Assembly (NCBI GenBank): GCA_022376515.1 | Contig: WTXI01000119.1 | Coordinates: 46,487-110,486 of the forward strand | Reading direction: 5' to 3' | DNA: 64,000 nt | Source: Lactifluus volemus | Lineage: Eukaryota > Basidiomycota > Agaricomycetes > Russulales > Russulaceae | Shown here: positions 1 through 10,994 of the stretch, piece after piece | How positions within the stretch are numbered: the stretch's first letter is position 1 | Layout of the letters: each line of letters begins with the position of its first letter | Made by a program: the position numbers and the translations under genes | Notes under the pieces: generated by a model | Seen by the model: the letters and a program-made list of their open reading frames with translations, nothing else | Database searches by the model: none | Told to the model about the DNA's origin: nothing

Positions 1-438
1 GTCGTCGGTGGTGTTGTAATAATCTCTGTGACCGCTTTTATCTTTTTCTTCTTAGGGCGAAGAAAGCGCCGGCTGGGTTCGCCCACTGCGCCCGTGTTCG
101 ATCCTACCCCACAGCCGCTCATGGATGAAGTCCGGCCTCGATCATCAGATGGCGGACCATTTGTGCTATCCTTGCCGGAGATGCGCTTCCCACCAATGAG
201 GCTTTACGTGCGTGTTTCTTCATCTTTGTCACAGACTTGTGCATGTTCTCATGTTCTCCCTCTTTTTCTATATGCGTAGGACCCGGAAGATCTATCCACG
301 TTCCCCTGGAACCAAGGAACTGATCCTGTACCAAGGGCCGACACCCAGGTACCCGCACCGTCCAACACTGGAGACACCCTGGCCGACATGGCAACTCCAC
401 CACCACCGGCATACTACTGTGTCTTGCCCACTGTCTGA
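1..438 (+). CDS. Single-pass membrane protein, tandem copy 1 (3' part only)
   Basis: This is the 3' end of a gene that begins left of the window. Exon 1-207 encodes the end of a transmembrane helix, a basic stop-transfer GRRKRR and a cytoplasmic tail. Intron 208-279 follows, then a last exon 280-438 that opens with DPEDLSTFPW and stops with TGA. The same exon pair, phases and motifs (PLMDE..., MRLY|DP, LPTV at the C-terminus) recur in the three complete copies downstream. This shows it belongs to the same tandem family. The function is unknown; a cell-surface or plasma-membrane role is inferred from the paralogues. Confidence 0.75.
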
Positions 439-1302
439 TATTTACACTTGTCCTGTGTTGAATTATTGTAAGATCGCATCTTTCGTTTTCGGCCTTTGCC
501 TCTCGGTCGTGGTTGTGTGCAGCAGTGAGGCTTTAGGGTAGGCAGTCACGCTGACTGGTCGACTCAAGTGGTCCGTATCTTTCGGTACTGTATATACATA
601 CCCGCATACTAACTTACTTCTTGGGCGAATTGACTACCCGTGCGTCAGTATGATCAGAGACATTAGGCGTTATGCACCTCTCACACTAGATACCGTGTTA
701 TGATAGATGTTTCATAAATTCGTAACTTCATATATCGTTTCACCTATGTAGTTTGGACAGAATGTAATTTTCGATGCATCACAGTCTATTGCCCAATGAT
801 AACTTGAAAGTGAGGATTTGCTTTTATGATACTGTACTTATTACACAGGGTAGATACTGTGTAAGGTGTAAGGATCCGGTGTCAAGGCAGTGGCTTTAGT
901 CGCCCAACGATGAAGTGAATATTTGCTTGTGTGATAGCATTTCACCTAGTTTTGCTTATTATAAGCATGTCTAGCCTTACAGAAAGAACGTACCCCGGGT
1001 CGCACGGCAATCTGTTTCACGTCTGCTAACCCACATTGGATGTGCATGGATTTGCTCTACCTTACATGCCAGTGCATGTTTCCTGATGTAGAACATCCAC
1101 CGACAGACCCCGGAGACCGGACTGTCAACGACGGTCTTATCGACAAACTGACATCACCAGTGGTTCAGGCATTCCATCAACATCGATAATACAAAGTGCG
1201 CTGTACCTGAATCTTAATTTTTCTGCATTTATAAGGTTGCCAATGAACGGGTCACTTTCTCCGTGGCCCTGCCACGTCCCACGCACATTTGACACCTCAC
1301 AA
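439..1302. other. Intergenic stretch between copies 1 and 2
   Basis: No convincing coding sequence is visible. Part of it (about 630-960) is similar to the stretch after copy 2 (about 2970-3190), so the 3' flank was duplicated together with the gene. The last 75 bp carry the putative promoter of copy 2. Confidence 0.5.
1229..1236 (+). promoter_or_regulatory. TATA-like element upstream of copy 2
   Basis: A TTTATAAGG motif lies about 73 bp before the chosen ATG (1303). The same motif occurs about 88 bp before the ATG of copy 4. Both are followed by similar leader sequence that ends in CTCACAAATGTC. Conservation between paralogues supports a core promoter element; this is inference. Confidence 0.5.
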
Positions 1303-2672
1303 ATGTCGATATTCGCTGTACTTACGACCGTGTTGTTATTTTCTGGTCACGTACTTTCTCAGTCCTCTAACCTTTGCACCTTGGCGTCGTTCGATTGGGT
1401 GCGGCCAAACTATTTCGTTTCCCTCTCCTTTATTTATCCTATGTCCAAGGCAATCAACTCGATGAGTCAGGATCCGTGCTTAGTTGCAGCACATTTGATC
1501 GCACCGTGTTACGGGGGTTGTCAGTCACCTTTTCCGTGTACCACCCCCCATCCTCACCTCGGATAGCGTTTAACCTTGGGGCAATCTACCCGGGAGGAGG
1601 GTACACTGGTCCCAACCTCAACGACGGTAACACGTGCAAGTGCAGCTCCGTCGTATATTCCCTCTTGAGTGCGTGCGGGGCATGCCAAGGGGGACATTGG
1701 TTTTCGTAAGTAACACAACAACCCCTCGCCTACCGCCGCGCTTATATCTTTTCAGCTGGTCTGATTATATTCCGAACTGCGGTAGTAGCGATCTTTCCAC
1801 ACCGTAAGTTGCTGCTGTGACGAGGCGTTTCCTGGCCCTGACAGAGAAATATGCTCCCAGATACGTTTTCGCTATTCCTGCTGGAACTTCTGTGCCATAT
1901 TGGGCGCGCATTGATGTCACAGTTCGTTGGCTCATTTTTCGTCCTTGTGGAATACTAATTGTATATCCCAGGTCAAGGGCACCTGGGATCCAGATGAATC
2001 TCGTGTCGTCGGAGGTTGTAACACTCTTTTTTCTCCGTCACTTGGTCGTCTTACACCCCCCCCTTCTTTTTTAGATGTTCCTGAAGCAGGTCCTGGCGCG
2101 GTGATTAACACTCCGGGTTCCTCCGCCATCCTGTCCTCCTCATCCCCGCCCACTGCCACCTCATCCCCTTCGTCCAATTCCAGAGGCTCTTCTTCTAATG
2201 TGGCTGCCATCGCCGGGGGCGTCGTCGGTGGTGTTGTAGTAATCTCTGCGACTGGTTTTATCTGTTTCTTCTTGGGGCGAAGAATGCACCGGCAGGGTTT
2301 GCCCACTGCAACCGTGTTCGATGCTACTCCACAGCAGCTCATGGATGAACTCCGGCCTCAATCATCAGATGGTGGAGCATTTGTGCCACCATCCTTGCCT
2401 GAGACGCACGCCCCACCAATGAGGCTTTATGTACGTATTTCTACGTACTTGTCTCAGAGTCTGTGCTGCGTTGTGCATCTTTCTCACGATAATCTCCCTC
2501 TTCCTTGTGTGTGCAGGACCCGGATGACCCAACCACATTCCCCTGGATCCAAGGAGCTAACCCTGTGCCAATGCCCCATACCCAGGTACCTGGAGCGTCC
2601 GACACGGGGGACACCCTTGGCGACATGCCAATTTCACCACCACCGACATACCGTCCTTTGCCTACGGTTTGA
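1303..2672 (+). CDS. Signal peptide / Cys-rich / TM surface protein, copy 2
   Basis: Eight exons give about 322 aa: 1303-1398, 1450-1519, 1567-1705, 1756-1803, 1861-1921, 1972-2014, 2075-2430 and 2517-2672. All phases agree with the paralogues. The order is: signal peptide (MSIFAVLTT...), a cysteine-containing ectodomain with CKC and SACGACQG motifs, a Trp/Cys block, the conserved PxGTxVPxWAxIDVT motif, a Ser/Thr/Pro-rich linker, Gly-rich GGVVGGVVVIS running into one TM helix, a GRR stop-transfer, and a cytoplasmic tail ending LPTV. This architecture is common in uncharacterised Agaricomycete membrane proteins. It is probably a type I plasma-membrane protein that could sense or anchor in the cell wall. 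The start was chosen because it gives the signal peptide conserved in all copies. Confidence 0.8.
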
Positions 2673-3254
2673 TATCTTCAGATTCTTTACTCTTGTATTC
2701 ACTTATTGTACTGGTTGTATAGTATCTGTCGTTTTTAGTCTTTTCCTCTCGGGTCGTAGATGTAGGAAGTAGTGAGGCTTTTGGATAGGCAGTCACACTG
2801 ACAGGTTTTTATCTTTCCATACTGTATTACAGTGTACACATACCCCTGTACTAACTTACTTCTTGGGCGGATTGACTACCTCAGGGTCGCTGTAGCTGAT
2901 CAGAACTTCAACCGATCACTTGGCCTCAGAACCTTCACGGTGATGTGCTGCTGCCAGCATGTTACATGAAGCCTAGAGGCGCATCAGTATGATCAGATTC
3001 AATAGGTGTTAACGCATCTCTCACACTAGATACCATGTTATGATACAAGTTACTAGTATATGCCAGTGATAGATGATTTATATCATATCATTTCAGCTAC
3101 GTTGTTTGGACTGTATGAAAGCCAGTAATTTTTGATGCATTCACTTCAGTCTTGCGATGAAGTGAATATTTGGTGATATGATACTGTATACTTTACCTGA
3201 CTTGGCTCAAGCATACTAGTATCTAGTCGTCGCTTACATCGCGGAAACTTCTGG
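2673..3254. other. Intergenic 3' flank of copy 2
   Basis: No gene is seen. The sequence is related to the 3' flank of copy 1. It ends where the AT-rich repeat block begins. Confidence 0.45.
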
Positions 3255-3640
3255 AAAAATGTTTGACAAGGGTAACCCTGGCCATTTTGGGATTATCATT
3301 TAATATTATTTAACAAGTTATTGCAATCCCTTGTCATACCTTGTAATATATTTTTATCATAATAATATTTTGACCAGGGATTGTCGATGATAACAATCCC
3401 TGATAATGATAAGATTGTATTGACCTAGTAATAACTTGGGATAACAATCCCTGATGATGATAAGATTATCATGTCAAGGTATTGTTGATAACAACTTGGG
3501 ATGACAATCCCTGATAATGACAAGATTACCATATCAAGGTATTGTTATCAGTAACTTGGGATAACAATGCCTTGCATGGTTAATCTTATCTTACAAGGTA
3601 TTGCTTTTGTAAATTTCGTTGGGACAGCTCCTTTACAGTC
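3255..3640. repeat. AT-rich repeat block with 60-bp tandem units
   Basis: A motif built on CTTGGGATAACAATCC followed by TGATAATGA and CAAGGTATTG recurs at an exact 60-bp spacing (starts near 3434, 3494 and 3554), with a degenerate copy upstream. The block contains many GGGATTGYNATCCC-like words. A related block in the opposite sense lies at about 6120-6420, on the other side of a broken gene. It may be the edge of a mobile element; no transposase is visible. Confidence 0.55.
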
Positions 3641-3996
3641 ATGTCTCACACAGGTAATTTTTTTAACTCTTGTTTTGACTTAATAATTGAGTTAACAGCT
3701 TGTATATTACTATATAGAATACATTTATTATATATTAGGTCCATGAGGGGAATAATATTGGAACGACATAGTGGAAGGAGAAAGAGAGGCAAAGTCGCGT
3801 GAGTGACACTATATATAGTAAGTGGGCTACAGCCCTGGACATTTATGTTCACGTGCACAAATGACCGTTTGCCACTCTCTCCTTCCACCCGCCACCAAGA
3901 CTCGCACGCTGCATTCAAGCAGCCCTTGATTCTATCTCCCTCTCCTTTACTTCCCTGTTGCATTGACCGCGCATCAAAGGCCACCCACACACTGTC

Positions 3997-5911
3997 ATGG
4001 TGTCCTCCCATCGAGACAAGAGCCCTGCGAGTAACAGAGGCCTTGAGGCTCAAATGGCAACGGCTGACGAGCTGCTTGCTGAGTCCCCATCTCTTCTTCC
4101 TACAATGTCACCCGATGCCTCGCCCTTGGCAGCCACGCCTTCCCGTCCCCCGCGCTCGCCCCTACGCATAGCGACACTACTGCAAGACTATTTCTCACCC
4201 AGATATCGTACCTAGCCCAGGCTGGAAAGTGATGGATGACATGGAGAGCTCGTGGCGGTCTCGAGCTATAAAGATTGAGCATTCAACGGTATGTATCAAC
4301 CTTCCCCTCTCGTTAAAAAAAAAAGGGCTAATGTTTATTTCTTTAGCCGCTGCGGCGCAAACGCGGGTCGAGCGTCCCCCGTGATGCCTTTCGTCTGTCA
4401 TCGTCATCGTCAGGGCACACCAATGCCTTTTTTACTACCCTCGGCGAAATGCAGACTATGCCCCATTTCACCTCACTTCGGGAGGCTCGCCAGCGACTTC
4501 GAGAGTCCAGTCAGACGTTCCAATCTGGCACAGCATCTTCTGTGTATCCGCTGTCTTCATCCACTATTTCTGGCACCGAGTCACCTTCCTCACCGCGTTC
4601 CATCGTCGACTCCTTCCAGGACAATCATATCTCGTCCGTTGACCCAGATGAACCATATGACGAGTATCAGGTGTTTCGCACAGATGACGTTTCGTATCGG
4701 CTTCGTCTTCTGCTCAGCAACAACTATTTTTTACCGCCTGCCCACTCCAAGCCATCCCCCTCCGATTTTGCGTCTCTCATCGCGGCGTCTTCCAAGAAGC
4801 CGGCGAAGTCTGTTGGCCCAGCCTTTTTGGATATCTTTCGTGTGGGGAAGACACGTCCGAAGCCAAACTCGCCGACTGGTCACGTCACTCAAGTTGGCCC
4901 ACCGAGGCTCAGGACTACTGCAGATTCGACTATTGCATCATCGCGGACGCCAAAATCTCATGCGGACCCAGTCCCACGTGGCCCCGTTACCCCTACCTTA
5001 GCCAGACATGCTTCACGAGTGGCTGTAGTCTGTGAGAAGGTCGACGACTTGGCGTTGGCTGCAGCGCAGGCTGAGCAAGAGCTCAAGATGCGAGTTGATC
5101 CGAAACAACAAGGCACCGAGCACATCAACGACTATATCAATCCAACGGATGCCGTTGATCTTCTGCCGCCCTCTGAAAATTCGTCGTTTGCATTCCAAGC
5201 ATCGGCACTGTGAGGTTTGGGAGTTGAAAGTTCCCTTGGTGCTGCGGTGCTTGCAGAGTGTTTGCCTCCCGGTAGCCCTGGTCTCTGGTCTCTAGACCCA
5301 GATGAAGAGGCGTGGCGCAAGGCACTGTTAAAGGAGGCTGTGGATCATTCTCTTAACAACACCCCCTCCCATTTGTTTCACACATCATCCCACACGACAA
5401 TGTCTTCTTCAGGAAGTATGGGGCTGTCTTTTGCTCTGTCTAGTTCGAGTCCGGGCACAAGGACATCGACTCCGAGCGTGAAACAGAACCTGGGCCAGCG
5501 TATCATGGAACTTCTGCAGGAGCAGCACGAAGAAGTCATACTCCAGTCCTCAACCGTTTCTCCTGGGGAGGTACTGTCTATCCCAGAGTCACAACCACGA
5601 GGACGAATAGTCTCAACAGCATCGCACACCAGTCAACCCCCTCTTCGTGCTGAGACTCTGGCCGAACTGCAAACCGCGCTTCCACCTCCACCGCAAACCC
5701 CTGCGAAACTTCCGCGTTCTGCTACATCGTCAGAATCGCAGGATCACTCGCATTGAGCAAGCCAGGTCTCCACATCTACGCTCCGAAAGACGACGTTGTC
5801 ACCTATGCTGCCGCTACCCCAACCTCGACCACAATGGCAGCATCGTTGTCATTATTGCCGTTGGACCCACTTGGCATGAGCAGTGAGCATGTAATACATA
5901 CTTGTTTGTAG
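3997..5911 (+). pseudogene. Broken conserved basidiomycete gene (frameshifted)
   Basis: A Ser/Pro-rich protein of unknown function can be followed in pieces. An N-terminal part with MSPDASPL starts at 4105 (or at 3997 with an upstream ATG). A frame jump occurs near 4198-4202, then a segment with PSPGWKVMDDMESSW, intron 4289-4346, and a long exon with NNYFLPPAHSKPSPSDF and LDPDEEAWRKALL. The long exon is interrupted by an in-frame TGA at 5211-5213. A second frame jump near 5756 leads to KPGLHIYAPKDDVVTYAAA and a stop at 5911. I recognise this as a conserved Agaricomycete hypothetical protein from memory of its motifs only. At least two shifts and one nonsense codon indicate a pseudogene. A TATATATAG at about 3810 may be its old promoter. 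Confidence 0.65.
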
Positions 5912-5917
5912 TTTGTA

Positions 5918-6000
5918 AGCTACTGTGGTGAAATGGTACATGCTGAGCGCTGAGTGCTGAGTGATTGTCATAAGCTTGAGAGTTCGAATCCTGAGATAGC
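5918..6000 (+). other. tRNA-like / SINE-like sequence
   Basis: GCTACTGTGGTGAAATGG resembles a tRNA D-arm (A box). GAGTTCGAATCCTG about 55 bp later matches the B box, followed by GATAGC, which can pair with the 5' GCTA. The stems are poorly paired and the spacer contains a GCTGAG duplication. It is therefore not a functional tRNA but a tRNA-derived or degenerate pol III element. Confidence 0.35.
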
Positions 6001-6109
6001 CAACTTCTGTCCTTGTAAGAGCTGATTATGTGAGTGAATGTGAGAAATTCTTACTTGAGCAAGATCAAAATAAGTTATGTCTTTCCCTTATCATTTCATG
6101 GGTTTAGGA

Positions 6110-6420
6110 TATAGCTCGCAAATTAAGCTTAAATCCGAGTTTTTAATATTTAATAATTTATAAAAAGGGATTACAAGGGATTGCAAGGGATTGTAATAAC
6201 TTTGTTAGTCATACAATACCTAGATAGTCTTAATAATCCCAAGATGATCTCAAAAATCCCTAGATAACCTCAAAAATCCCTAGATGATGCAAAATGGCCG
6301 AAATAGAGGTGGGAGGTATTGTTCAAACAATTTTATTAACTGGATTATAAATGTGGACAAGGGATTGCAATCCCTAGTAATCCCTAGCAATCCCTATTTT
6401 GGGAAGTTTTCGTGATGTAT
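6110..6420. repeat. AT-rich repeat block (right side)
   Basis: It contains repeated GGGATTRCAAGGGATTG and AATCCCTAGAT words. Read on the minus strand, it shares ACAARGTTATTRCAATCCCTTG and the AAAATGGCC context with the left block at 3255-3640. This gives a loose inverted arrangement around the pseudogene at 3997-5911. Confidence 0.45.
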
Positions 6421-6842
6421 ACTGCAGCCCAAATGAGTCTGTAACATTTTGTCACACTGTGACGCAATGTCACACACTAGCAACTGAACCGTGACTCGGA
6501 CCGTGACGCAGCGGCGAACTTGAACTTGAACTTGAGCCTCGGTCTGCCAATGGAAAGTGTGACTCGATGCTAAGAGTGAGTTTAGTAGAGACCTTCTACC
6601 TACATCAGCGACATGGCTATGGTAAAACAGGTCGAGCAAGGACAGTCTCTCCGCTATCTTCTAGTCACGATACTCAGACAAATCAGCGAGACTGACAGCG
6701 CCACTACTAGTATATTCCCTAGACCGGGCTCAGACTTTCACGCGGTCGTATGGACAAACTGACACTACCAGTGGTGTATCACCTCCGTGACACCCCTTGC
6801 CAGTGTCCTGCTCGCATCACCCGCACGTTTAGTCACTTACGA

Positions 6843-8264
6843 ATGTCAATATCCGCTGTACTTACAACCTTGTCGCTCTTTTCTGCCCATGTACTTGCTC
6901 AGGTCTACTTTCCAGATTGCACTGTATCGTCGTGGGGATGGGTCCGGCTAAACCATTTTGATTCCCTATCATTTACTGATCGTTTGTTCAAGACATTCAA
7001 CTCGCTCGGTCAAAATCCGTGTACAGTTGCAGCCTATTTGCTGTCAACTTGTAACGGGGGCAGTCAGTCGTCTTTCTTGTGCACCACATCCCATCCTCAC
7101 CTCGCACAGCATATGACATCCAGGCCCTCCCGCAGGGTTCCTCGTACTACGCTAACCCTGTCGCTGGCGCCAACAACGCGTGCAAGTGCAGCGGCGTTGT
7201 ATATTCCCTCTTGAGTGCATGCGATGCGTGCCAGGGTGATCTGTGGATAACGTGTGTCTCACACCCACCCCTCGCCTTCTGGGCTTATCTTTTTTTAGTT
7301 GGGATAATTATGCGATCAACTGCACAACTGATCATCCTGTCTCATAGTGAGTCGTGAGTCGATCGCTGTGGTAAGAGGTTTCTTTGTCCTGACAGAGAAT
7401 ATTCTCCCAGTTTCCCTTATCCTGTTCCTGGGGGAACACGTGTGCCCAATTGGGCACTTATTGATATCACAGTTCGACACTCATCTTTCATCACTGCTGC
7501 ATACTGACCGTATATCCCAGGTTGAGGGAAACTGGAATTCCAGTAAATCGCTTACTGTCGGTGGTAGGAACACTCTCCTTTCTTTGTCACTCGATCATCT
7601 TCAATGAGTACGCTTCCCTTTTCAGATCTTCCTGAAGTACTTAGTGGAGAGATGATCAGCGGGATTTTGACATCGACATCCTCTGTCGTTCCGTCTTCCA
7701 CAGTCACGACCTCTACTTCCTCTTCCATCTCGTCTTCCGAACCGACGGACACTGCCACCTCATCCTCTCCGTCCAGTTCCGCAGGCTCTTCTTCTAACGG
7801 GGGTGCCATCGCTGGGGGTGTTACCGGTGGTGTGGTAGCAGTTTCCGCGGCCGCTCTTCTCTTATTTTTCTTCTTGAGGCGAAGGAGAGCACAGCAGGGG
7901 CCACCCGCTGCCGCCGCCGTGTACGATGGTTCCCCACAGCCGCTCATGGGAGAAGTCCAGTCTCCACCACCCGATGACGGATCATTTATACCACCACCCT
8001 TGCCTACGACGCTTACCACACCGATGAGGCTTTACGTAGGTGTTTCTACGTCACTGTCGCAGAACCTATGTCCTCATCTTTTCCCTCTTTTCTCTATATG
8101 CGTAGGACCCAAATGACCCAACTACGTTCCCTGTGTACCAAGGGATAGCTCCCGCCCCCGCCGCAGAGGTCTCTACCGAAGCACCTAATATGTACGCTGG
8201 AAGTACCGTGGCCAGCACGCAACCTTCGCAGCCACAGGGATACCATGGCTTGCCCACTGTTTGA
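6843..8264 (+). CDS. Signal peptide / Cys-rich / TM surface protein, copy 3
   Basis: Eight exons give about 343 aa: 6843-6941, 6993-7062, 7110-7251, 7299-7346, 7411-7471, 7521-7563, 7626-8035 and 8106-8264. All phases match copies 2 and 4. The protein has a signal peptide (MSISAVLTTLSLFSAHVLAQ), an ectodomain with FNSLGQNPC, NACKCSGVVYSLLSACDACQ and VPNWALIDIT, and the longest Ser/Thr linker of the family. A Gly/Ala/Val-rich TM helix (GGVVAVSAAALLLFFF), a basic RRRRA stop-transfer and a Pro-rich cytoplasmic tail ending HGLPTV follow. The acceptor for exon 5 was fixed as CTCCCAG because the nearer CAG creates a stop. Role unknown; a surface protein is inferred. Confidence 0.82.
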
Positions 8265-8829
8265 TATCGTCACTCGCCTTGTGTTGAATGATTGTAAGAT
8301 TTGATTTGATCACATCATTTGTTTTCGGTATTTGCCTCTCGGGTCGTGGATGTATGCAGTGGTGCTTTTGGGTAGGCAGTCACGCTGACTGCTCAACTCA
8401 ATTTTTCTGTACTGTGTACACATAACTCTATGCTAACTTACTTTCTTGGGCGAATTGACTCTCTCAGGTCGCAGTCTTTTAGCCATATATAAGGGAGTCT
8501 GAGTGCGCGACAATCCCATTGATTGTTGAGAATCATCCATACCCCCGGGCCGGGCCTGTAGCTGGGCACGTGTCACTGGCACTTGCGCTCAAGCTTGCTT
8601 GCACTGCGGTGGCTGCCAGCACGTCACCTGTCATTGCCAATGTGTCACTACTACAGTGGTACTGCACTGCACTAGTACGTGGACAGTCCACAGAGATGCA
8701 AAAGTTCGGCTGTCAAAGCACTTATGGAAAGGCCGACATGCCGGGATGGGCGTCTGTTCTGTTCACGCGCTTATCACTGGCAGATGACAAGCGTGCCAGT
8801 GCCTGTAACTGAATTGGCTTTGCCGTGTT

Positions 8830-8836
8830 TATAAGG
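8830..8836 (+). promoter_or_regulatory. TATA-like element upstream of copy 4
   Basis: TTTATAAGGCTGCC lies about 88 bp upstream of the ATG at 8918 and is conserved with copy 2. Confidence 0.5.
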
Positions 8837-8917
8837 CTGCCTTTGAACGAACCACGTTTGCTCCGTGACTTACCCCCCTGTCCCTTTGGCATCACCCGCA
8901 CATTTGGTCCCTCACAA

Positions 8918-10275
8918 ATGTCAACATTCGCTGTACTTACGGCCTTGTCGTTATTTTCTGGCCGTGCACTTGCTCAAGTCTACGCACCCAACTGTCAGGT
9001 ATCGTGGCGATGGGTACGACTATTCTATTTCGTTTCCTTGTCCTATCCTCTCCTGATCCTTGGTTTCCAGACATTCAACTCGCTTGGTCAAGATCCGTGT
9101 TTGGTCTCAGCTTATTTGGAATCAACTTGTAACGGGGGCGGTCCGTCATCTTTCTCCGTACCACCTTCCCAATCTCACCTCTCGCACAGCTTTTTCCGTC
9201 CCGGCTCTCCAGCCGGGATACTCGTACACCGGTCCCAGTACTGACGGCTACAACTTGTGCAAGTGCAACACCGTCGTATATTCTCTCTTAAGTGCGTGCG
9301 ATGCGTGCCAAGGAGAAGCATGGATATCGTACGTCCTGCACCCACCCCTCGCTTACTTAGCTTATTTCTTTTTTAGCTGGTCTTTGTATTCGCAAAACTG
9401 TACAACCGTTTACCCTGCCTCATCGTGAGTTAGCTATTGAGGCAAGAGGTTTCCTGGCCTTGATAAACACACTCCCAGTTTCCCTAACCCTGTCCCTTCT
9501 GGAACACGCGTGCCCGCCTGGGCGCTCATTGATATCACAGTTCGTTACTTACCTTTCGTCTTTGCTGCATACCAACTTTATATCCCAGACTGAGAACAGC
9601 TGGAATTCTAATCAATCGTATGCCTCCGGCGGTAGGAACCCTCTTCTTTCTCCGTCACTTGGTTCGCTTACCCATTCCCCTTTTCAGATACTCCTGAAGT
9701 GGCTCCTGGCGCGTTGATTGGCTCAGCGGCTTCCTCTGCCATCTCCGGATCGACGGCGTCTATATTCTCGTCGCCCACTTACACTTCACCCCCTTCGTCC
9801 AGTTCCGGAAAGTCCTCTTCTAATGCGGGTGCCATCGCGGGAGGTGTTGCCGGTGGTGTTGTAGCAGTCTCCGTGGCCGCTCTTCTCTTATTTTTCTTCT
9901 TGAGGCGAAGAAGGCCGCCCGTGTATGACGGTGCCCCACCGCCGCTCATGGGGCAAGTCCAGTCTCCACCACCTGAGGACGGATCATTTATGTCACCATC
10001 CTTGCCTATGACGCCTGCCACACCGATGAAGCTTTACGTGCGCGTTTCTACGTCTTTGTCGCAGAGCCTATGTCCTCACCTTTTCCCTCTTCTCTCTATA
10101 TGCGCAGGACCCGAACGACCCAACTACGTTCCCTGGGTACCAAGGAACATCTCCCGCCCCCGCCGCAGAGGACTATACCGAAGTACCTAATATGTACACT
10201 GGAAGCACCCTGGCTACAGTGGCCAGCACGCAACCTTCACGGCCTCCGGGATATCATGGCTTGCCCACTGTTTGA
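8918..10275 (+). CDS. Signal peptide / Cys-rich / TM surface protein, copy 4
   Basis: Eight exons give about 324 aa: 8918-9013, 9071-9140, 9190-9328, 9377-9424, 9479-9539, 9589-9631, 9688-10037 and 10108-10275. The signal peptide MSTFAVLTALSLFSGRALAQ is followed by FNSLGQDPC, NLCKCNTVVYSLLSACDACQ, the GTRVPAWALIDIT block, a short Ser-rich linker, GGVAGGVVAVSVAALLLFFF (TM) and RRRRPP. The tail contains PLMGQVQSPPPEDGSF, ends HGLPTV, and is closest to copy 3. Copies 3 and 4 share the tail block with PAPAAE and YHGLPTV, which copies 1 and 2 lack, so two subgroups exist. Confidence 0.82.
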
Positions 10276-10706
10276 TTTTGTGACTCTACTTTGCATTAAG
10301 TTGTCGTAGGATCTGGTCGGATAACACCTGTCGTTTTCGGACTTGCCTCTCGGATCGTGGATATATGCAGCAGTAAAAGCTTTTGATGGTCACGTCACCC
10401 TTGACTGCCAGTGGTCAACTCTGGACAATTATCAACTGGTTTCGTACTATAAACCACTATACCCATTTAACTTACTCTTGGGCGGACGGTATTTTATAGG
10501 GGGTAGCGGTTATTTAACCATATACGGAAAGTCCGGATGCACGCATATTGTTATGGCTAGTCTCGTACCTGGGCGTACAGCGCCCATCATTTCAGGGAAA
10601 CACTTTACGGCATATTATGGGATCAATGCTCACACGCTGTAACTCCGTACAAAGTGCGTAAACTGATATTCCCCATGGAGTTTCTCAAGACGCACAATTA
10701 TTACAA
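10276..10706. other. Gene-free stretch after copy 4
   Basis: A 99-codon open frame at 10343-10642 has no recognisable motif and no paralogue at the same place after the other copies. I regard it as chance. Nothing else is visible. Confidence 0.4.
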
Positions 10707-10994
10707 TACTATCATGGGGGGGGTAGCGGACCACGGCGGGTGTAACGGATCAGTCACACTTGTCCCCAGCCATAGTTCAGACTCCGCAGCGATTAGGCGT
10801 GACTCGCGTGACAAACCACCTTTTTTTTGTTTTTCGATATAACACAATTCTACCCAAGAAAACACACGGAATATGCTTGCATGTGGTACAGGATGTCATA
10901 TGTCAATTTTGGTGGTGATTGAGCAAGAATTGGATGAGAATTTGAAGTGATCCATTACCCCCGCCGTGGTCCATTACCCCCCCCCATGATAGTA
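10707..10994. mobile_element. MITE, Tc1/mariner-type (TA target site)
   Basis: The left end reads TACTATCATGGGGGGGG and continues through GGACCACGGCGGG to about 10753. The right end (10948-10994) is its reverse complement with few mismatches. The terminal inverted repeats are about 46 bp. Each end is bounded by TA, which fits a TA target-site duplication. The roughly 190 bp interior is non-coding, as expected for a non-autonomous element mobilised in trans. Confidence 0.7.

Noticed and set aside
10343..10642. 99-codon open frame after surface-protein copy 4
   Set aside because: No motif, no paralogue after the other copies, and no splice or promoter support.
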